Below, in pieces: positions 1 through 8,882 of a stretch of DNA of 44,037 nucleotides. The position numbers were made by a program, and so were the translations under genes. The notes under the pieces were generated by a model. That model saw only the letters and a list, made by a program, of their open reading frames with translations. It was not told the DNA's origin and made no database searches. The DNA is from a virus: IMG/VR virus record IMGVR_UViG_3300024262_000062, positions 1-44,037 of that record, one strand, 5' to 3'. Numbering within the stretch: the stretch's first letter is position 1; the number at the start of each line of letters is the position of its first letter.

Positions 1-220
1 CAACATAAGTATCTACAGTGGCGAAAGACGATTTACCGTTTACTGATTTTATCGCATCAGTATTAAGCATCGTATTTCCAATAGCCAATGTGGCAGAAAG
101 ACTCTCTCCACCAAGACCTGCTAAATCTAATATTGTAGCAAAAGGATTTCCAGAAGTTGGAGCATTAGCTCCTACTGCAGCTAAGTATTCATTATTTGGT
201 AAAAATCTATTTATATCCAT
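1..220 (-). CDS. Partial virion protein, C-terminus beyond the left edge
   Basis: The ATG at 218-220 overlaps the stop of the preceding gene (TAATG), and the frame stays open to base 1, giving 73 residues beginning MDINRFLPNNEYLAAVGANA. The sequence is rich in Ala, Asn, Gly and Ser with no membrane segment, which fits a phage structural or fibre protein, but I do not recognise a domain. Its position at the end of the fibre and lysis cluster and its translational coupling to the upstream gene support a real gene. The plus-strand frame at 18-239 is its antisense shadow. The function is unassigned. Confidence 0.7.
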   Translation of the reverse strand, partial: MDINRFLPNNEYLAAVGANAPTSGNPFATILDLAGLGGESLSATLAIGNTMLNTDAIKSVNGKSSFATVDTYV

Positions 221-846
221 TATCCAACAGTTGTTATAGTTAACTCACTTGTAAGCGCATCGTAAGGTATAGCGGCATATGTATCTCCATTTGCTAATTC
301 AGGATAAGTAATTGCTATTCCTGCTTTTAATGTAGTTCCGTTTACAGTAGTATTAGCATCTCCCGTATTCATAAATGAAACAGTACGTTTACCCGCCACA
401 ACAGTAGCAGCACCAGCACCTACAATAACATCTAAACCTGTAGGGATTGAAGCAATTGGAGTAGTTGAAGCGTTAATAGCAATCAATTCAGTCAACATTA
501 AATTCATTACTGCAGAAGGATCCAAATATTCCATTGGATTTACCGGAACAAAAGGAGTTCCATTTACATCTTTGTATGTTACCACAGGAACTCCTGATGT
601 ATAATCAGTTATTTGTTGGTAAACAATAAGAGTAACCGTATCTCTAACTAATAAGATTTCAATATCTTGGTCAGATGCTACAATAGCATTAAGAACTGAT
701 ATTAAAGTAGCTTCGGTTGCTAAAGCACTACCACCACCACCACCAACAGCAGTATTAATTTGTTCCAAGAAATCAATAGCCCAAAGTCTAAGTGTATCAG
801 ATTTTGAGCCAGCGTATGTTTGTCTTAATTTATCAGTTTTGCTCAT
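220..846 (-). CDS. Unrecognised virion-type protein, 208 aa
   Basis: A 208-residue protein with a short charged N-terminus (MSKTDKLRQTYAGSKSDTLR), a five-glycine linker near residues 35-39, and a long stretch rich in Thr, Val, Ala and Ile that looks like beta structure. The C-terminal third (GKRTVSFMNTGDANTTVNGT and following) resembles the small beta-sandwich repeats common in phage tail-associated proteins. There is no signal peptide or membrane segment. It lies 11 bases downstream of the M15 peptidase gene and overlaps the next gene by one base, so it is part of the same leftward transcription unit. It is probably a tail or fibre accessory protein; no specific family is recognised. Confidence 0.7.
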   Translation of the reverse strand: MSKTDKLRQTYAGSKSDTLRLWAIDFLEQINTAVGGGGGSALATEATLISVLNAIVASDQDIEILLVRDTVTLIVYQQITDYTSGVPVVTYKDVNGTPFVPVNPMEYLDPSAVMNLMLTELIAINASTTPIASIPTGLDVIVGAGAATVVAGKRTVSFMNTGDANTTVNGTTLKAGIAITYPELANGDTYAAIPYDALTSELTITTVG

Positions 847-857
847 CGTATTTTATC

Positions 858-1310
858 TTAATTATAATGTATATATCCTTTGCCTTTAACAGCTTTTAAA
901 ATAATCATTCTATTTGGTTTATCATTAGTAAATGAAACGTGAACCCAATCAGGCTCCTTATTAGTTCCGTATTCCCAAATCAACTGATCAAATTCTAAAT
1001 TGTCTTTAATGTAATCAAACAACATCTTATTAGTAATGTCATTTGTACCATCGATATCGATTGCTTCTCCTTTACAATGTTGAGAACCACCAGAGCCTCC
1101 AACAGATACATTAAGAGCTGAACATCTAAAGAATGAATTAATACGTATAGGCTCATTAAAATGAGCTCTTAGTGGTTCAAATACTTTTTCAGCAACCAAT
1201 TTCATAGCTTCTAATTGGTCAGGGTTTGGTACATTGCTTATACCCTTTCGGGTAGCAGTAGATGAAACAACACCCTCTTTATAGCTTATGTGTTTGCTTA
1301 TCTTTTCCAT
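858..1310 (-). CDS. Peptidase M15-type D,D-/L,D-carboxypeptidase, probable endolysin
   Basis: A 150-residue protein matching the M15 zinc peptidase fold (M15_3/VanY-like), which cuts peptide cross-links of peptidoglycan. The zinc-binding motif SxHxxGxAxD is seen at residues 76-85 (SQHCKGEAID), with His78 and Asp85 as ligands. The third ligand is His124 in WVHVS, and the catalytic Glu is likely Glu113 in IWEYG. The upstream stretch SFFRCSALN matches the usual 'SGYRS..N' segment before the motif. The length is normal for a single-domain phage endolysin. No signal peptide is present, so release would need a holin, which I cannot identify nearby. Alternatively it could be a tail-borne peptidase, since it lies among fibre genes. 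Confidence 0.88.
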   Translation of the reverse strand: MEKISKHISYKEGVVSSTATRKGISNVPNPDQLEAMKLVAEKVFEPLRAHFNEPIRINSFFRCSALNVSVGGSGGSQHCKGEAIDIDGTNDITNKMLFDYIKDNLEFDQLIWEYGTNKEPDWVHVSFTNDKPNRMIILKAVKGKGYIHYN

Positions 1311-1311
1311 C

Positions 1312-1830
1312 TTAATTCATTCTTAAAATTGGAGTTTCTGAAATAAGATACTTCATAAACAATCCAATATTAGTATTCCTTTGTGGTATAATATCTAAGT
1401 TTTCAAACTCTTTCATTTCAATTTTATGAAAATCAACATCTACCTCAGCTTCCATTAAAGATTGAATCTCTTTAGCTGCTTTATTTTTATCATTAGCAGA
1501 CTTGTAATCTAATACGGGTTGTTGTCCTTTCTCAATCTCTTCAGGAGTATGTTTAACGTATTTGAAATTACCGTCCTTATCTAATTTTACATATTTTTTT
1601 AGCATCTCCGATCTATCTTTATCTGCTTTTGTTAAAACTCTCTCTAAGATAGCTTCGTTCTTTGATAAAGCATAAACAATCTTACCCTTCATTGAAGGTA
1701 CACTGCTTGATAATTCAAAGATAGATCTACTTAATCCGTAAACCTCTCCTAAGTTTATTTTAATTTCTTTTGGCATATCTTCTTTAACACCAACTCCGTT
1801 TTCATTTCCTTTTACTTTTACTTTCGTCAT
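1312..1830 (-). CDS. Hypothetical charged helical protein, 172 aa
   Basis: A 172-residue, strongly charged, mostly helical protein. The N-terminal 20 residues are Lys/Gly/Glu-rich. A helical core (about residues 30-80) contains VYALSKNEAILERVLTKADK, followed by a KYVKLDKDGNFKYV segment. The pattern of a helix pair followed by a 'YxKxDxxGN' turn is reminiscent of small phage proteins of the DUF1617 type, but this is only a resemblance by eye. It sits one base upstream of the endolysin gene, so the two are probably co-translated. It has no membrane helix and so does not look like a holin. The function is unknown. Confidence 0.7.
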   Translation of the reverse strand: MTKVKVKGNENGVGVKEDMPKEIKINLGEVYGLSRSIFELSSSVPSMKGKIVYALSKNEAILERVLTKADKDRSEMLKKYVKLDKDGNFKYVKHTPEEIEKGQQPVLDYKSANDKNKAAKEIQSLMEAEVDVDFHKIEMKEFENLDIIPQRNTNIGLFMKYLISETPILRMN

Positions 1831-1901
1831 TTTCTTTATGTTTGGTTAATAATTTTTTACTAAATTAAATAATTCAATTAATAATCACTATGTTTTTCTA
1901 T

Positions 1902-3008
1902 TTAAACCTCAAATGAATTACTAAATGTTCCTCCAAGATTGATAGAAATAACCGGTTGTGTTCCACCTATTGCACCAATAGTTTTTTCAGCTTTAACTAA
2001 AACAATATCGCCTGAATTTAATGTTAAGTAATCAGTAACTATACTTGGTATAATTCCCGAAGTACCAGCAGGAGGAATAAGTATTGTTCCTATATTTCCA
2101 ACACCTGCAGCAACAGCTCCGTTTACATATATCTTTACTTCATAAGTACAATTCCCACCAGTAGTTTGAGCAGGAGAAGACCAAATTATATTTTCTGCAG
2201 CAAATTTTTGTTTTATTAATCCAATTGGTACAATATATTGATCAGTAAACATATCGTTTCCGTTATCGAAATAAGGAGCATTTATATCATCTTCAAAACT
2301 AATTGCTTGAGAAAAGTCACCAACATTAACACCAACAACAAGTAATTCTAATAGTGTTTTAAGAGCTCTAAATCCATAAGCAACAGCAATACCACCTCCA
2401 TAAAAATTACCTGTGATATTCCATATACCACCTGATTTCATATACAAATCTCCAGTAAGACTATCAAGATATGAATCGTTATTATTTCCTAATGCAATAT
2501 TAGGAACACCTACACCTTGATGAAAATTAAATCCTGCAACTCCTTTTAAATCTAAAGTTGTATCAGTCCAAACACCACCACCTTTAGTATATACATCTAA
2601 ATCAGGAGAAGCTAAATCAACATAAGTATCACCGTTAATTCCAAGACCAGCATTAGGAACTCCTGTACCAAATCTAAAACTAAGACCATCAGTACCATTT
2701 GTACCATTAGTACCATTAGTACCATTCGTTCCGTTAGTTCCATTAGTTCCATCAATACCATTAGTGCCATCACTTCCGTTTTGTCCATCAGGACCAGCAG
2801 GCCCAGGGTTTCCACCACTATTTAATAAAGCACAGATTTGAGTAGCTAATATGGTGAAAATTTGATTAGAATTATCTCCAGCTTTAAAGCTAAAAAGTTC
2901 AACTAATAAAGGATCCGTACAGACAAATGGTAATCCATCATATTTTACATCTGCTCCTAACGTTGAAGAGCAAGTACAAGCATTTTTATTTTCACATGAA
3001 CAACTCAT
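1902..3008 (-). CDS. Collagen-like tail fibre/appendage protein, 368 aa
   Basis: The protein begins with a Cys-rich segment (MSCSCENKNACTCSS), followed by a small helical domain ending in ICALLNSGG at about residue 66. A collagen-like Gly-X-Y stretch covers about residues 66-110, mostly GTN triplets, and predicts a trimeric rod. Two related segments follow, each with a GVPN..LG..GD/ND..Y motif and GGxW (residues ~115-200). The C-terminal ~150 residues are beta-rich and could form a trimeric jelly-roll head. Such proteins are typical exposed phage fibres that bind host surface glycans. Its N-terminal domain is related to that of the neighbour at 3019-3927, so both probably dock to the same virion site. 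Confidence 0.82.
   Translation of the reverse strand: MSCSCENKNACTCSSTLGADVKYDGLPFVCTDPLLVELFSFKAGDNSNQIFTILATQICALLNSGGNPGPAGPDGQNGSDGTNGIDGTNGTNGTNGTNGTNGTNGTDGLSFRFGTGVPNAGLGINGDTYVDLASPDLDVYTKGGGVWTDTTLDLKGVAGFNFHQGVGVPNIALGNNNDSYLDSLTGDLYMKSGGIWNITGNFYGGGIAVAYGFRALKTLLELLVVGVNVGDFSQAISFEDDINAPYFDNGNDMFTDQYIVPIGLIKQKFAAENIIWSSPAQTTGGNCTYEVKIYVNGAVAAGVGNIGTILIPPAGTSGIIPSIVTDYLTLNSGDIVLVKAEKTIGAIGGTQPVISINLGGTFSNSFEV
2690..2772 (-). repeat. Tandem 9-base repeats encoding Gly-Thr-Asn/Asp triplets
   Basis: Successive copies of a 9-mer close to CCATTAGTA (plus-strand view), with third-position variants such as CCATTCGTT and CCGTTAGTT, encode the GTN collagen-like triplets of the fibre gene. 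The copies differ mainly at synonymous positions, which suggests selection on the protein rather than very recent expansion. Length variation between strains would be expected here. Confidence 0.8.
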
Positions 3009-3018
3009 ATTTTATATT

Positions 3019-3927
3019 TTAAGTTTCTTTATTAATTAATAATTGAGAATTAAGAATGATAGCAGTTGAAACACCAGCATTAGTATTAATACCTCTAATC
3101 TCAACAAGATTTCCAATCGAAATAGAACCTCTCCAAGTAAGACCACTTGACTTAACATCTGAACTATTGAGATTACTAACTGGTCGTGTTAATATTTTTA
3201 ACACACCATTAATATAAAGCCTAAGTTCAGCATCAATATTATTTAAACGAAAAACATCAGCATTAAAATGAATCTGATATTGTCCATCAGCAGTAATTGT
3301 ATGATCAAATTGAGGGATTAAAGTTTCTCCAACAAGTAATGTTACATCAGGAACACCTTCATAATAATTCTCATAAGCCATTCCACCAACACCAGGAGCA
3401 CCATTTGTTCCGTTTGTTCCGTTCTTTCCTTTTTCTCCCGAAAGACTAACATCCCAATCAGTATGAGAACCACTTGCAGTAGGTCCAAATAAATCAATTA
3501 AGAAAGTCATTGCTCCAGTATTGTTATTAAAAGCAGTAACAACTCCTTCTACATAATCAATAGTAGGATTAGCAACACTTGCATAACGAACTCTACAACC
3601 AATAGCGTAAGCCGTACCTGTAGATGCAACAGAAACAATTGGAGTTATAACAGTAGCTCTTGAATCAAGAACTCCGTTTAAATTTAAACTCGTAAGAGAT
3701 GTAGCTTTATAACTTGCGCCATCTAATCCATTAAGACCTCCGTTAAGTAGTGAACAAACAGAACTTGTTAAAAGCTCTAATACATCATTTAAATTACTAC
3801 AGTTTGGAGTTATGGTAGCTAATTGAGCACAACCAGCAACTAATCCATCATATACTAATTCAGAAGTGTATTTATCAGCTTTACATTTACTTCCATTATC
3901 ACAACCTGTTTTATTACAATCGCACAT
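3019..3927 (-). CDS. Second collagen-like fibre protein with C1q-like head, 302 aa
   Basis: A 302-residue protein. The N-terminus (MCDCNKTGCDNGSKC) is Cys-rich, and residues ~22-68 (YDGL...C...C..LLNGG) match the same region of the neighbour at 1902-3008. A beta-rich middle domain (~70-165) is followed by a short collagen-like run GEKGKNGTNGTNGAPG near residue 170. The C-terminal ~110 residues have the strand pattern of a C1q/TNF-type trimeric jelly roll (YQIHFNADVF, ELRLYINGV, GSISIGNLVEIRG). It is likely a second exposed fibre or adhesin. The gene is separated from its neighbours by 2-10 bases, as expected in an operon. Confidence 0.8.
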   Translation of the reverse strand: MCDCNKTGCDNGSKCKADKYTSELVYDGLVAGCAQLATITPNCSNLNDVLELLTSSVCSLLNGGLNGLDGASYKATSLTSLNLNGVLDSRATVITPIVSVASTGTAYAIGCRVRYASVANPTIDYVEGVVTAFNNNTGAMTFLIDLFGPTASGSHTDWDVSLSGEKGKNGTNGTNGAPGVGGMAYENYYEGVPDVTLLVGETLIPQFDHTITADGQYQIHFNADVFRLNNIDAELRLYINGVLKILTRPVSNLNSSDVKSSGLTWRGSISIGNLVEIRGINTNAGVSTAIILNSQLLINKET

Positions 3928-3929
3928 AA

Positions 3930-4559
3930 TTATTTTATTTTATTATATAAACAATAAACTTTTTCATATTCATTACAAGCATTCTTAGAATGACAATATA
4001 ACCAATATAGATTACTTAATATTAAGTAAGAATTTTTTAATACAGATATTTTTCTACCAACTTTTTTGAAAGTACAAATAGTATCAGCAATACCATTCAT
4101 TTTATTAACTATTTTATTAGCTAATGTATCAAATGAATCAGTACAACAATCTTTTACATATGAAACTTCAAATGTTTTAGTATAGGTAATTGGACCAACT
4201 ATATAATCAATTTGAACAGAAGCATAGTAACAATCATCATCTTGTAATTGTTCTAAAACATATTGCGAATTAGGAGTGAAAGGAATGCCAGAGCATATTT
4301 CTACATTCCCACAATCTCCTTCATATCCATAAGCAATAGTTATCGTTACATCATCCAAATCAACAACCCCTAATTTTTGATAATCAGTAAAGTCATGTAA
4401 TATCATTGCATCACAATCTTGTGTTGGCTTTAATTTAAAACAAGCATCGATTAATGTATCAAATGTAATTGGAGCAGCAGCCTCAACAGATATTATTATA
4501 CCAGCTATTGTTGCTAAGTCAGCGATTAAATTTGGAGTATTTATATTGATTATCGGCAT
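3930..4559 (-). CDS. Unrecognised Cys-rich tail-module protein, 209 aa
   Basis: A 209-residue protein with two parts. An N-terminal beta-type half (~1-135) contains acidic segments such as VVDLDDVTITIAYGYEGDCG. A C-terminal helical half is unusually rich in Cys, with CCTDSFDTLANKIVNKM and then several isolated Cys up to YCLYNK near the end, ten or more in all. There is no signal peptide or clear membrane segment. The same architecture, beta half then Cys-containing helices, is seen in the next gene upstream (4566-5471), so the two may be partners in a tail or fibre-base structure. No family is recognised. Confidence 0.7.
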   Translation of the reverse strand: MPIININTPNLIADLATIAGIIISVEAAAPITFDTLIDACFKLKPTQDCDAMILHDFTDYQKLGVVDLDDVTITIAYGYEGDCGNVEICSGIPFTPNSQYVLEQLQDDDCYYASVQIDYIVGPITYTKTFEVSYVKDCCTDSFDTLANKIVNKMNGIADTICTFKKVGRKISVLKNSYLILSNLYWLYCHSKNACNEYEKVYCLYNKIK

Positions 4560-4565
4560 TTTCTG

Positions 4566-5471
4566 TTAACAGTCTAAGCAAATTCCATCAGCTAATTTAT
4601 GTGCTGATATAATAGTTTCATTAGCACAACTGTATAAACAGCTATCCATTTGAAGTTCCGCTTTCTCTAACATTAACCTTAATTCAACAAGCCTCTCATC
4701 AAATTTATCTGAACAAGAGCACCTATCCTCAGCAGGAAGAAGTATCAATTTATTTATAGTACATTTTAAAAGGCAAGTGAATAATACTTTATTCGTAACC
4801 CTACCAATTTCCTCATCAAGAGAATTGAATAACATATACGTTATTGAATAAACTCCATCAGGAAATTCATTTGGAGGACAATCAGCTAATTCATAAATGT
4901 CATTTATATCAAAACAAATACAATTATCATTTCCGTTTGCTCCTGCAGTTGGATCAGTTATCATTACAACAGCAATATCTCCACTTACAGTAACCCCAAG
5001 AGGTAAGTTATTGTATCGAATACCATAATTGATATTCTCTACAATAATAGTATCAGTAGTTCCAGCTAATAAATAAGCTTGCCACCCCGTTAGAGATGCT
5101 ACTGAATTTATATTCTGAATAAGCAATGCTATGGTTGTAGTTATGTCAGTAACAAAGTATTGTTGACCTATAATTACTGAATTAATATCAACCACAATAA
5201 CCCCATTAGTTCCTGAAGGTATTTGAAAAGAAGCTTTAGCTCTTGTGCCAGGAGTCCAATTTAAATCAACATTAAAAAAATCAGCACCGTTAGGTAGTTG
5301 AAAAGTAAATCTTGTATAAGCAACATCTTCTCGAGATATATTGCCATCTATGCCATATCCATCACAACAAGCGAACTTATCATAATGATTAACTAAACAG
5401 GTTGTATCACACAAAGTAGCTGATTTACAATCGCTACCTTCTGATATATTGAAACTTAGGTTAAAATTCAT
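4566..5471 (-). CDS. Unrecognised tail-module protein with beta repeat domain, 301 aa
   Basis: A 301-residue protein. The first 40 residues contain many Cys (CKSATLCDTTCLVNHYDKFACC). Residues ~75-165 show the pattern V.VDIN...IGQQY.VT....TIALLIQNIN..., which resembles a repeat domain also found in the virion proteins at 30283-30978 and 27822-29015. The C-terminus is helical with paired Cys (CSCSDKF, CLYSCAN, CLDC). It is probably a tail or fibre-attachment protein. A TAnnTTTG-like box lies 7 bases upstream of the ATG, so this gene could start its own transcript for the fibre cluster. Confidence 0.72.
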   Translation of the reverse strand: MNFNLSFNISEGSDCKSATLCDTTCLVNHYDKFACCDGYGIDGNISREDVAYTRFTFQLPNGADFFNVDLNWTPGTRAKASFQIPSGTNGVIVVDINSVIIGQQYFVTDITTTIALLIQNINSVASLTGWQAYLLAGTTDTIIVENINYGIRYNNLPLGVTVSGDIAVVMITDPTAGANGNDNCICFDINDIYELADCPPNEFPDGVYSITYMLFNSLDEEIGRVTNKVLFTCLLKCTINKLILLPAEDRCSCSDKFDERLVELRLMLEKAELQMDSCLYSCANETIISAHKLADGICLDC

Positions 5472-5478
5472 AACTAAA

Positions 5479-5486
5479 CAAAAATA
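5479..5486 (-). promoter_or_regulatory. Possible Bacteroidetes -7 box (TATTTTTG) upstream of the tail-fibre cluster
   Basis: The minus strand reads TATTTTTG 7 bases before the ATG at 5471, matching the TAnnTTTG consensus. There is no matching TTG at the -33 position, and the region is AT-rich, so a chance match is quite possible. Confidence 0.25.
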
Positions 5487-5510
5487 GTATTTATTAATAT
5501 ATTATCATAA

Positions 5511-8500
5511 TTAATCTTCTCCAAGTTTTTCTAAATAATTTTTAGAAAAGACAACTGGAGAAATTGGAATACCTGTGCTTTTAAATGTAACGTTAATCAT
5601 ACTTGCTAAAGCCTTTAGAAAATTACCTTTAAAGATATTTGAAACACTACCATATCCTTCTTGAAAAACACTTAACACAGGGTCTTGAACTGTCTGTCTC
5701 CAAGGCTTACTATCCATCTCAGATATAATGCCTTTAACGGCAGTTCCGAGAACGTGTATAGTTCCAACAGATGCCATTACCGAACCCCAAGCATATTGTT
5801 CTGGAATGCTTTCTAAATCATCATCATCCCAATTTCCTTTTAATAAACTAAATAAAACATCAATAGTCGTTAACATTATTGAAGTTGTAATAGCAGTATG
5901 AAATGCCCGAAGACCTAACTTTTTTAAATTAGCTGGAGTAGGATTCATATTATAATCAATCATACTGTCAAGTAATTGTTCTGAAATCTTTTGAGTAGCA
6001 GAACTAAACATAGTTAATGCCCTTGTTATTGGATTAGAACTTTTAGCTAAACCACTTCTGTTTGTTTGATCAAATGTTGGTTGTGTTTTATCTACAATCT
6101 CTTGTAGCCTATTAATATTATGTTGTTCAATTTCAGTCTCACTAAGACTTGCAAATGCTGGCTCACCCATTCTATCTGCAGTTTCTAATTTTACCGCCTC
6201 AAACAATCTCATAACAGTAATACTATCCATCATAGTAATACCCATCATTAACCTACTCTTGGATATCTGTAATGGCTTACCATCTTTTCCTTTCTTAAAC
6301 GGAATAGTAATTAAATCATCTTTAGCATTTCTACTCATAGCAGCCTCTCCAGTTTCACGAGTAATCATTCCCTCAAATCTATCTCTAAATAAAGGATATT
6401 TAATAAGCTCTTGATATAGTGGGTCTGATGTTATTTGTTTCCATTCAACCGGTAAAGATGTTTCTCCACCACTAACACCAGTATAAGATAATCTTTGTAA
6501 TAATTTAGCAGGATTAATAAAATTTAAACCACCAAGAGAAGATCCTGATTTTCTAATGTATTTTCTATTGATAGCTGTTGCTGCAGTTTCTAAAGATACT
6601 TGTTGTTTAAATATTACCCCTGGGTTATATGCTAATAAAGCAACAGCAAAATTTCCTTGCAACTTACTATAAAACCCTCCCAATTCCTTATCTCCTTGTC
6701 CTGAATATAATAGAGAGCTATCTTGTACTTGATTGATATTATCCTTTAAGAACTTAATGTAATCTCCATTATCCCTATCATCTATTTTTTCAGACTCAAG
6801 TTTTTGAATCATCTTTTGAGCATTGTGTACTGGAATAGCATAACCTACATAAGCAGCATTAGATATTCTCATAGCTTCTAAAGCTTTTATTGGATCGACT
6901 AATCTAACAGACATTCCTTTAGCACTTCTTAATCTAAGGTTACGCATATCAGCAATAACATTCTTTCTTTTAGATATCCCAAGTTTTTCTTCACCATGAA
7001 ACATAGGAAAGTAATTTTTAACTTTCTCTAAATCAAATCCCTCTAACAGCCTATAGGTAGAATTTAATTGTTCGTGGTTGTATTCCATAGCTTCATCTAT
7101 TCTTGCTATAAAATCTTTAGATTTAGGGTCTGCTTCAATATCAGAAACAATACTATCAATTTGTTTATCAGTCAATTTATATTTATCACTTCTTTTTCCT
7201 TCCCTACCTTTAATTGAATTTAAGTTAAATCCTTTTTGAAGATTAGCTCTACCACCCTCTTGTCTATTCATTAAATAAATCATAAGTAATTCAGATTTAG
7301 TTAATTGAAGACTTTTAGCATTTATATCTCCATTCTTAGATTGGTCTAATTCAAATGTTTCCGTTTCTAATTCACTAATTGTAGCATCTTTATTGTCATA
7401 AATAGAACCATTACTAATCTCATTTGGTGTAGCACCTATCAAATCTAAAAAGCCATGTGTGAATTTAGAAGATACTTCTCTGCCATCATTTAATCCCTTA
7501 TACAAAACCCTTGAGATAATAGAGTTCTCTGAACCAGAAAGATATTTAGCCCATAAACGACTATTAGTAACCCACTTTAATTGCTTTGTTATTCCTTTTT
7601 CAATCCATTGAACAACCTTATTCTTAGAAGCCAATCTCTCAGCCTTATGTTTGATTTGAGCTTCTGTTTCTTCAATACCCATTTCATCTATTATGGTATC
7701 ATCAATACGTTCAGAAGATGTAACATTTGGATTAATATAAGAAGCATTAGTTATTTCTCTATGGATTGTTCCTTGAACTATCTTGTACATATTGTCAAGG
7801 GCAAGCTGTTGTTCTGTATTTAAATCTATATCATTTCCTTTAATCTTAGAAGCGATAGCAATTTTATTTTCATTATTGCCAACAATAACATCTTCTACTC
7901 TATCAATTATAGACTGATCCATACTTGAATAATTTGTAGCATCAGAAGTAGCATCTTTATCAAGTTTAGTTACCGAAGCAGCCTTTCTTTTTGTTGCTAA
8001 CCACCACTTGTCTAAAGCCTCTATTGTATTAACAGAACTATCAAAGAAATTAAACTCTGTATTAAGCTGATTAAACACCACACCCTCAATATTATCTTTT
8101 GACATTATTTGAATCTTCTCAGTGTTTTCCTTAGTTGTTTCATCGTAATTAAACACAGTATCTTTTTCAACTTTAGGAGAAGCAATATCTTGAAAGTTAT
8201 GGATAGCTGTACCTCTTGATAATGGCTGCCCTAACCTTTCATTCTTAGAAAACGAATCAGTTAAAATATCCACCATACTTGGAGCTCCAAAAGTCATTCT
8301 AATTGTTTTCCAAAATTCAGCTAAGAACTTCTCAAAAGAATTAGACATATGTTGTCCAGCGTACTTTCTTGCAATCAATGTAACCAACCTTTCTTCTCCA
8401 TACTTCGTAATAGCATTAGCTACTATTGGCACGTTTCTATACATATCAATATACTCATGAGCATATTCATGTGGTGGAGTTTCAAAAGCAGAATCATTAG

Positions 8501-8882
8501 ACCAAGCAACAGCAGATAAAAAGGCACTACGATAATGCCTACCCATTTTACCCGAAGGAATATCTAAGTAGTTCCCATTCTCATCAATTATTCTATCCTT
8601 AAATACTCTAACGTCAGGATATAATTGATTTAACTCATCAATCATTTTAGCCGCCTCTTCCGGATGATTAGCTAAACTATCAAGTGTATCTTTACCTTTA
8701 AAAGAACTACCATATAAATCTGTTCTTTCTTGAATAGTTATTTTCTTATTTAATTTTTGAACACCATCTTGTGATGGTATCTTAAAGCCATTCTTTACGT
8801 ATTGTAAATAAGCACCTTTCTTTCCGTACTCAGCTTCAAGAGCTTTCCAATCAGAGTGAGATTTATTAGGACAATTTGCCAT
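5511..8882 (-). CDS. Large virion cargo protein with zincin (HEYAH) domain, 1123 aa
   Basis: A 1123-residue protein. Near the N-terminus, residues 138-142 are HEYAH, an HExxH zinc-metalloprotease motif preceded by a hydrophobic strand/helix region (SAFLSAVAW). A following segment, YGEERLVTLIARKYAGQ, could supply the third metal ligand. The middle (~200-700) is long and helical. The C-terminal region contains NPGVIFKQQVSLETAATAI (~760) and NPITRALTMFSSATQKIS (~960), then a hydrophobic segment (~1010-1035). This resembles the 'large polyvalent protein' C-terminal domains (LPD38-like) of phage-ejected proteins; that match is by eye. Its start overlaps the stop of the 3161-residue gene by one base, implying coupled translation. 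It is probably packaged in the virion and ejected. Whether the zincin is active is not known. Confidence 0.75.
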   Translation of the reverse strand: MANCPNKSHSDWKALEAEYGKKGAYLQYVKNGFKIPSQDGVQKLNKKITIQERTDLYGSSFKGKDTLDSLANHPEEAAKMIDELNQLYPDVRVFKDRIIDENGNYLDIPSGKMGRHYRSAFLSAVAWSNDSAFETPPHEYAHEYIDMYRNVPIVANAITKYGEERLVTLIARKYAGQHMSNSFEKFLAEFWKTIRMTFGAPSMVDILTDSFSKNERLGQPLSRGTAIHNFQDIASPKVEKDTVFNYDETTKENTEKIQIMSKDNIEGVVFNQLNTEFNFFDSSVNTIEALDKWWLATKRKAASVTKLDKDATSDATNYSSMDQSIIDRVEDVIVGNNENKIAIASKIKGNDIDLNTEQQLALDNMYKIVQGTIHREITNASYINPNVTSSERIDDTIIDEMGIEETEAQIKHKAERLASKNKVVQWIEKGITKQLKWVTNSRLWAKYLSGSENSIISRVLYKGLNDGREVSSKFTHGFLDLIGATPNEISNGSIYDNKDATISELETETFELDQSKNGDINAKSLQLTKSELLMIYLMNRQEGGRANLQKGFNLNSIKGREGKRSDKYKLTDKQIDSIVSDIEADPKSKDFIARIDEAMEYNHEQLNSTYRLLEGFDLEKVKNYFPMFHGEEKLGISKRKNVIADMRNLRLRSAKGMSVRLVDPIKALEAMRISNAAYVGYAIPVHNAQKMIQKLESEKIDDRDNGDYIKFLKDNINQVQDSSLLYSGQGDKELGGFYSKLQGNFAVALLAYNPGVIFKQQVSLETAATAINRKYIRKSGSSLGGLNFINPAKLLQRLSYTGVSGGETSLPVEWKQITSDPLYQELIKYPLFRDRFEGMITRETGEAAMSRNAKDDLITIPFKKGKDGKPLQISKSRLMMGITMMDSITVMRLFEAVKLETADRMGEPAFASLSETEIEQHNINRLQEIVDKTQPTFDQTNRSGLAKSSNPITRALTMFSSATQKISEQLLDSMIDYNMNPTPANLKKLGLRAFHTAITTSIMLTTIDVLFSLLKGNWDDDDLESIPEQYAWGSVMASVGTIHVLGTAVKGIISEMDSKPWRQTVQDPVLSVFQEGYGSVSNIFKGNFLKALASMINVTFKSTGIPISPVVFSKNYLEKLGED

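Noticed and set aside
18-239. Plus-strand frame of 73 residues at the left edge
   Set aside because: Antisense to the partial minus-strand gene at 1-220, which has a coupled ATG; only the minus frame continues the operon.
1831-1901. AT-rich gap between the 172-residue and fibre genes as a promoter or terminator site
   Set aside because: No TAnnTTTG box at a plausible distance and no GC-stem plus T-run; nothing convincing seen.
2690-2772. Tandem 9-mers as a possible CRISPR or origin iteron array
   Set aside because: They are in frame, encode Gly-Thr-Asn triplets and vary at third positions, so they are coding repeats.
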